Positions 60,494-64,000 of a stretch of 64,000 nucleotides of DNA are shown here, piece after piece. Position 1 is the stretch's first letter; each line of letters starts with the position of its first letter. The position numbers were made by a program, and so were the translations under genes. Origin of the DNA: Lentisphaerota bacterium (GTDB lineage: Bacteria > Verrucomicrobiota > Lentisphaeria > Victivallales > Victivallaceae). Location: positions 1 to 64,000 of the forward strand of contig SUWL01000002.1 in the NCBI GenBank assembly GCA_015061495.1, given 5' to 3'. Below the pieces are notes generated by a model. It was not told the origin of the DNA, searched no databases, and saw only the letters and a program-made list of their open reading frames with translations.

Positions 60494-60958
60494 ATGATTT
60501 ATGACACCATCGAAAATCTGAAAAAATACCGCAATCTTGCTCCTCTGGCATGGGATCAGGTATGCCGGCATCTGCCGGATTTCTCAACTTCATCCCCATC
60601 CGGTAAAACTGTTCTGATCGAGAATAAACTGTTTATTATCATCCAGCGTTACAACACTCACGCCTTGACAGGAAGCAATTTTGAAATCCACCGTGAATTT
60701 GCCGATATACAACTGCTTCTGGATGGTAAAGAAACGGTTGCTTATACCGATATCCGACCGCTGCAATGTGTTTCCCCGTACCATGCCGACAGTGACTTTG
60801 CGCTTTATGCCGCCGCTCCGGAGATCCCCGACCGCTGTACGCTTATCCCGGGAAACTTCGTCATCTTTTTTCCGGGCGAAGGACACATGCCGAGCTGCGG
60901 TGACGGTGATCCCGTAACCAAAGCTGTCATAAAGATCCACAAATCATTGCTTGATTAA
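60494..60958 (+). CDS. YhcH/YjgK/YiaL family protein
   Basis: 154 aa: 'FEIHREFADIQLLLDGKETVAYTDI', 'FVIFFPGEGHMPSC', 'VTKAVIKIHKSLLD'. Confidence 0.92.
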   Translation: MIYDTIENLKKYRNLAPLAWDQVCRHLPDFSTSSPSGKTVLIENKLFIIIQRYNTHALTGSNFEIHREFADIQLLLDGKETVAYTDIRPLQCVSPYHADSDFALYAAAPEIPDRCTLIPGNFVIFFPGEGHMPSCGDGDPVTKAVIKIHKSLLD

Positions 60959-60965
60959 AAAAAAA

Positions 60966-61068
60966 TGGTAATGTCCCAAATTTTGTAAAACCTGCATTTC
61001 AGTGTCGCTGATTGCGATGATCGCAAACATGATGATTTGTCAACCGCGCAATACCGGTCAGATCATGC
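60966..61068 (+). repeat. Dispersed repeat copy with conserved TTGCGAT-N-ATCGCAA palindrome
   Basis: GGTAATGTCCCAAATTTTGTAAAACCTGCATTTCAG...TTGCGATGATCGCAA...GATTTGTCAACCGCGCAATACCGG; inverted copy at 24260-24372. Confidence 0.7.
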
Positions 61069-61111
61069 CGGTGGCATCACAACAAATGAGACAATAATAA
61101 AAAACCGCAAA

Positions 61112-62167
61112 TTATTCCGGGTCGATCAACCGGCGGTCAACTGCGACCGCCATTTGTTTCTGATTGAGAACCACCGAGAAATCTTCCGGAGGCAATCCGG
61201 CGGCGGCGAGCCGCTGCATGATATATCCGCTTCGGGCATTACCGGCATAACCGTATCCGGCTTCACCCTCAAGTACACCGCCACCCGGCATCCGGGTCAA
61301 ATGCAGATGCGGAATGCCGAAAAAACGGCAAAGCAGCATATTGTGCCATACCTTATCTGCTGCGGCTTCCGGCAGATACCACTGCTGTGATTGGGCAAAT
61401 TTCCACTTTTTACCATCCGGACGGTCAAGTTGTGTCGCTCCGGCGGCATATTTCAAACGGCGCGGCAGAAATTCTCTGACCGCTTGAACTGAATATTCCA
61501 GAAACGCCTCCATATCCATGACACCGGACTCCCGTAAAACCACGGCAAGTTCTTCATCAGCCAGAAACGGCATCGCATCTTTGAGCTGACGGAAAATCAT
61601 CCGTTTTTGCCGTCTTTTCCGGTCAAAAAACACTTTTCGCACCCCATAAAGATCGACCAGCGCAAATTTTTGCGTTTCGGCATTGTACAGCAAATTTCCG
61701 CAATGGAAGTCCGGGAAGTAAAAGCCGGTTGCCAGAAATTTTTTTATAAATCTGCCCCACATCTGCAGAAATTCCGGAGCAATGTTTTCCCCTTTTTCAT
61801 AAATCCCGCACAAAAACCCCAGCACCGACTGATATCCGGTCAATTCTCCGGTCACCAGTACCGACTGACAGCCGCACTCGCCATATCCCAGCGGTACCGT
61901 TGCCGCCACATCCTGCCGGATGACGGCAGACAGGGTGTCATACTCCCGTTTGCTCCGGGAGACCAAACGATAGCGCAACCGTTTCAGCCAACCGGATTCA
62001 TCCGGGATCTCCCACTTGAAAAATTTCCCGTCCCGCCGGAATACTTTTACCGATGCGACATCTTTTATTACCTCGGCATTCCGCATCAACTCTTCCGGAG
62101 TTCCGGGAGCTTCTCCCGGAGGAGCTGCGAAGTACCACGTCCACTTGTCTGCATGAAATTTATACAT
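61112..62167 (-). CDS. Lipopolysaccharide (Kdo/WaaP-like) kinase family protein
   Basis: 351 aa: 'FYFPDFHCGNLLYNAETQKFALVDLYGVRKVFFDRKRRQKRM'. Confidence 0.8.
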   Translation of the reverse strand: MYKFHADKWTWYFAAPPGEAPGTPEELMRNAEVIKDVASVKVFRRDGKFFKWEIPDESGWLKRLRYRLVSRSKREYDTLSAVIRQDVAATVPLGYGECGCQSVLVTGELTGYQSVLGFLCGIYEKGENIAPEFLQMWGRFIKKFLATGFYFPDFHCGNLLYNAETQKFALVDLYGVRKVFFDRKRRQKRMIFRQLKDAMPFLADEELAVVLRESGVMDMEAFLEYSVQAVREFLPRRLKYAAGATQLDRPDGKKWKFAQSQQWYLPEAAADKVWHNMLLCRFFGIPHLHLTRMPGGGVLEGEAGYGYAGNARSGYIMQRLAAAGLPPEDFSVVLNQKQMAVAVDRRLIDPE

Positions 62168-62170
62168 GAT

Positions 62171-64000
62171 TCACCGCTTCATAAGTTCTGATTGTTCCTG
62201 CAAACGGCGGGAAAGATTGGAAAATCTCGGTCGGCACCGGGTATTCTTTACGGCGATCTCCACCGCTTTTTGCGAACCGATCAGGATCAGCAATTTTTTC
62301 GCCCGGGTCATGCCGGTGTAGATCAAATTGCGCTGCAGCATCACAAAGTGCTGGGTCAATACCGGAATAATCACCACCGGAAATTCACTGCCCTGGGACT
62401 TGTGGATGGTGATCGCGTATGCCAGAGTAAGCTGATTGGCTTCGTCAAAGTTGTATTCCACCAGCCGGTCATCTTCAAAACAGACATAAAATTTTTTGCC
62501 GTCATCCTCAAGTTTGAATATCCGCCCCATATCGCCGTTATACACATTTTTATCATAATTATTGGCGGTCTGCATCACCCGGTCACCCAGTTTGAATACC
62601 GTACTGCCGAATTGAAATGAGGGCACATTCCCTCCCCGCAGCAGAGCCGACAACCGCTCATTGAGCGCCGATGTACCGCACTCTCCCCGGTTCATGGGGC
62701 TCAATATCTGAATATCTTCCATAGGGTCAAACTTGAAACGTTTAGGGATGCGTTCTTTGACCAGAGTTTCGATCATGCCGGCGACCTTTTCCGGGTCATC
62801 CTGCGAAATCCAGTAAAAATCAGCCAGTTCACCATCCGGCACTTGCGCGGGCAGCGGATAACGCCCCCCGTTGACCCGGTGAGCATTGGTGATGATCATA
62901 CTGCCGGAACTCTGCCGGAAAATCCTGGTCAATCTGGTAACTCCGAAAAATCCGCTGTTGATCAAATCCGCCAGCACATTCCCCGGCCCGACTGAAGGCA
63001 GCTGATCGGCATCCCCGACCAGCACTACCGAACACCCCGCCGGGATCGCGGAAAACAGTGCCGTTGCCAGAATTATATCCAACATGGACACCTCATCGAC
63101 GATCAGGATATCGCAATCCAGCGGATTGCCGCCGTGGTGGGAAAATTTGCCGCTTGCCGGATCGAACATCAGCATCCGGTGGATCGTTTTTGCTCCGGAA
63201 TTGCAGCTTTCGCTCAATCTTTTGGCGGCACGTCCGGTGGGTGCGGCAAGCATGATTTTCAACTTTGCCGCCTTGCCCCGGCGTACGATTTCGCCGACGA
63301 CGGTGGTCTTACCGACCCCCGGACCGCCGGTAATGATATTCAGCGGGCGCTCAAAAAGCGATTCCACGGCCTGTTTCTGCAATTCATCAAGTTCCAGATC
63401 ACTGCGTTTGGGAACTTTACGCAATTTGCCGCCGGGGAAATCTTTACTGCATGCCAATTTGGCGACCAGTTTCGGCAAAATCAATTCCGCTCTCGCCGTT
63501 GACGGCGTGTAAATGCAGTTGTCCATCTCATAAAGCAATTTGCGGTCAAGCGCAGCGGTAATGCCGTTATTAACGGAGGATTCATTCTGCCCGGTCATTT
63601 CCGCAACCGCCCGGGCAAGTTCCGGCACCGGCGCGCAAACGTGACCGTCACCGATCATCTCATTAAGTGCAAAGACCGCCGCCGCCTGCATCCGGTAAGT
63701 GGAATCTTCGGCGAAACCCAACTCTCTGGCGATCGCATCGGCTTTCAGAAAACCGATACCGTCAACATCTTCAGCCAGACGATAGGGATTTTTGCGAACC
63801 GTTTCCACAGTTTCGCTGCCATACTGCTTAAAGAGCCGCGCACAATATGCCGGAGTGATCCCCAGCCCCTGCAGATAGATCATATCATCGCGTTTTTCTT
63901 TGGATTTTTTCCATTCGGCAATGATTTTTTCGGCTTTGCTTTTACCGATTTTTTTGATTTCCAGCAGTCTGCCGGGATAGAGGTCGAGGACAGAGACAGT
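62171..64000 (-). CDS. recD2: RecD2-type ATP-dependent DNA helicase, N-terminus beyond the window edge
   Basis: 'TGGPGVGKTTVVGEIV', 'LAAPTGRAAKRLSE', 'ILIVDEVSMLD', 'LTLAYAITIHKSQGSEFPVVIIP'; frame open upstream of Met 63883 to base 64000. Confidence 0.92.
   Translation of the reverse strand, partial: TVSVLDLYPGRLLEIKKIGKSKAEKIIAEWKKSKEKRDDMIYLQGLGITPAYCARLFKQYGSETVETVRKNPYRLAEDVDGIGFLKADAIARELGFAEDSTYRMQAAAVFALNEMIGDGHVCAPVPELARAVAEMTGQNESSVNNGITAALDRKLLYEMDNCIYTPSTARAELILPKLVAKLACSKDFPGGKLRKVPKRSDLELDELQKQAVESLFERPLNIITGGPGVGKTTVVGEIVRRGKAAKLKIMLAAPTGRAAKRLSESCNSGAKTIHRMLMFDPASGKFSHHGGNPLDCDILIVDEVSMLDIILATALFSAIPAGCSVVLVGDADQLPSVGPGNVLADLINSGFFGVTRLTRIFRQSSGSMIITNAHRVNGGRYPLPAQVPDGELADFYWISQDDPEKVAGMIETLVKERIPKRFKFDPMEDIQILSPMNRGECGTSALNERLSALLRGGNVPSFQFGSTVFKLGDRVMQTANNYDKNVYNGDMGRIFKLEDDGKKFYVCFEDDRLVEYNFDEANQLTLAYAITIHKSQGSEFPVVIIPVLTQHFVMLQRNLIYTGMTRAKKLLILIGSQKAVEIAVKNTRCRPRFSNLSRRLQEQSELMKR

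Noticed and set aside
59418-60599. 393-aa minus-strand ORF antisense to the GpsA-like gene
   Set aside because: Same shadow-ORF effect; the plus frame contains dehydrogenase motifs and an RBS.

Overview
This 64 kb window comes from a bacterium whose gene content resembles Lentisphaerota/Victivallis. I infer this from carbohydrate-active enzyme operons linked to pseudopilins with the '[17 protein letters not shown]' leader; no search was run. Most of the window is CAZyme and accessory genes: GH38, GH2, GH95-like, GH127-like, GH42/beta-galactosidase-like and GH99-like enzymes, a PHP metallohydrolase, an esterase, M20 and M28 peptidases, and ROK, AraC and GntR regulators. There is also a TerD-TerD-Ca2+ ATPase block, an ECF sigma/Ser-Thr kinase pair, Lgt, a GpsA-like enzyme, a Kdo-kinase-like protein and the end of a RecD2-like helicase. 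The most unusual observations are these. (1) Two of the three pseudopilin genes carry in-frame, hairpin-rich insertions at the same codon boundary, directly after FTLIELLV. Each insertion ends by re-encoding FTLIELLV with different synonymous codons. (2) The larger insertion contains two copies of a palindromic repeat that also occurs as an intergenic element near 21.2 kb. (3) A promoter, an orphan Shine-Dalgarno, a long alternative pairing and an intrinsic terminator at 32.08-32.36 kb form a candidate attenuator or small RNA. (4) One protein combines an ADP-ribosylglycohydrolase domain with a PD-(D/E)XK-like region. (5) A short inverted-repeat family bounds a roughly 280 bp MITE-like element and recurs elsewhere. 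(6) Several genes are decaying or switchable: an esterase with a frameshift at a C6 tract, an IS3 remnant, a truncated GPH transporter and a degraded GntR gene. All assignments are by eye from translated sequence.
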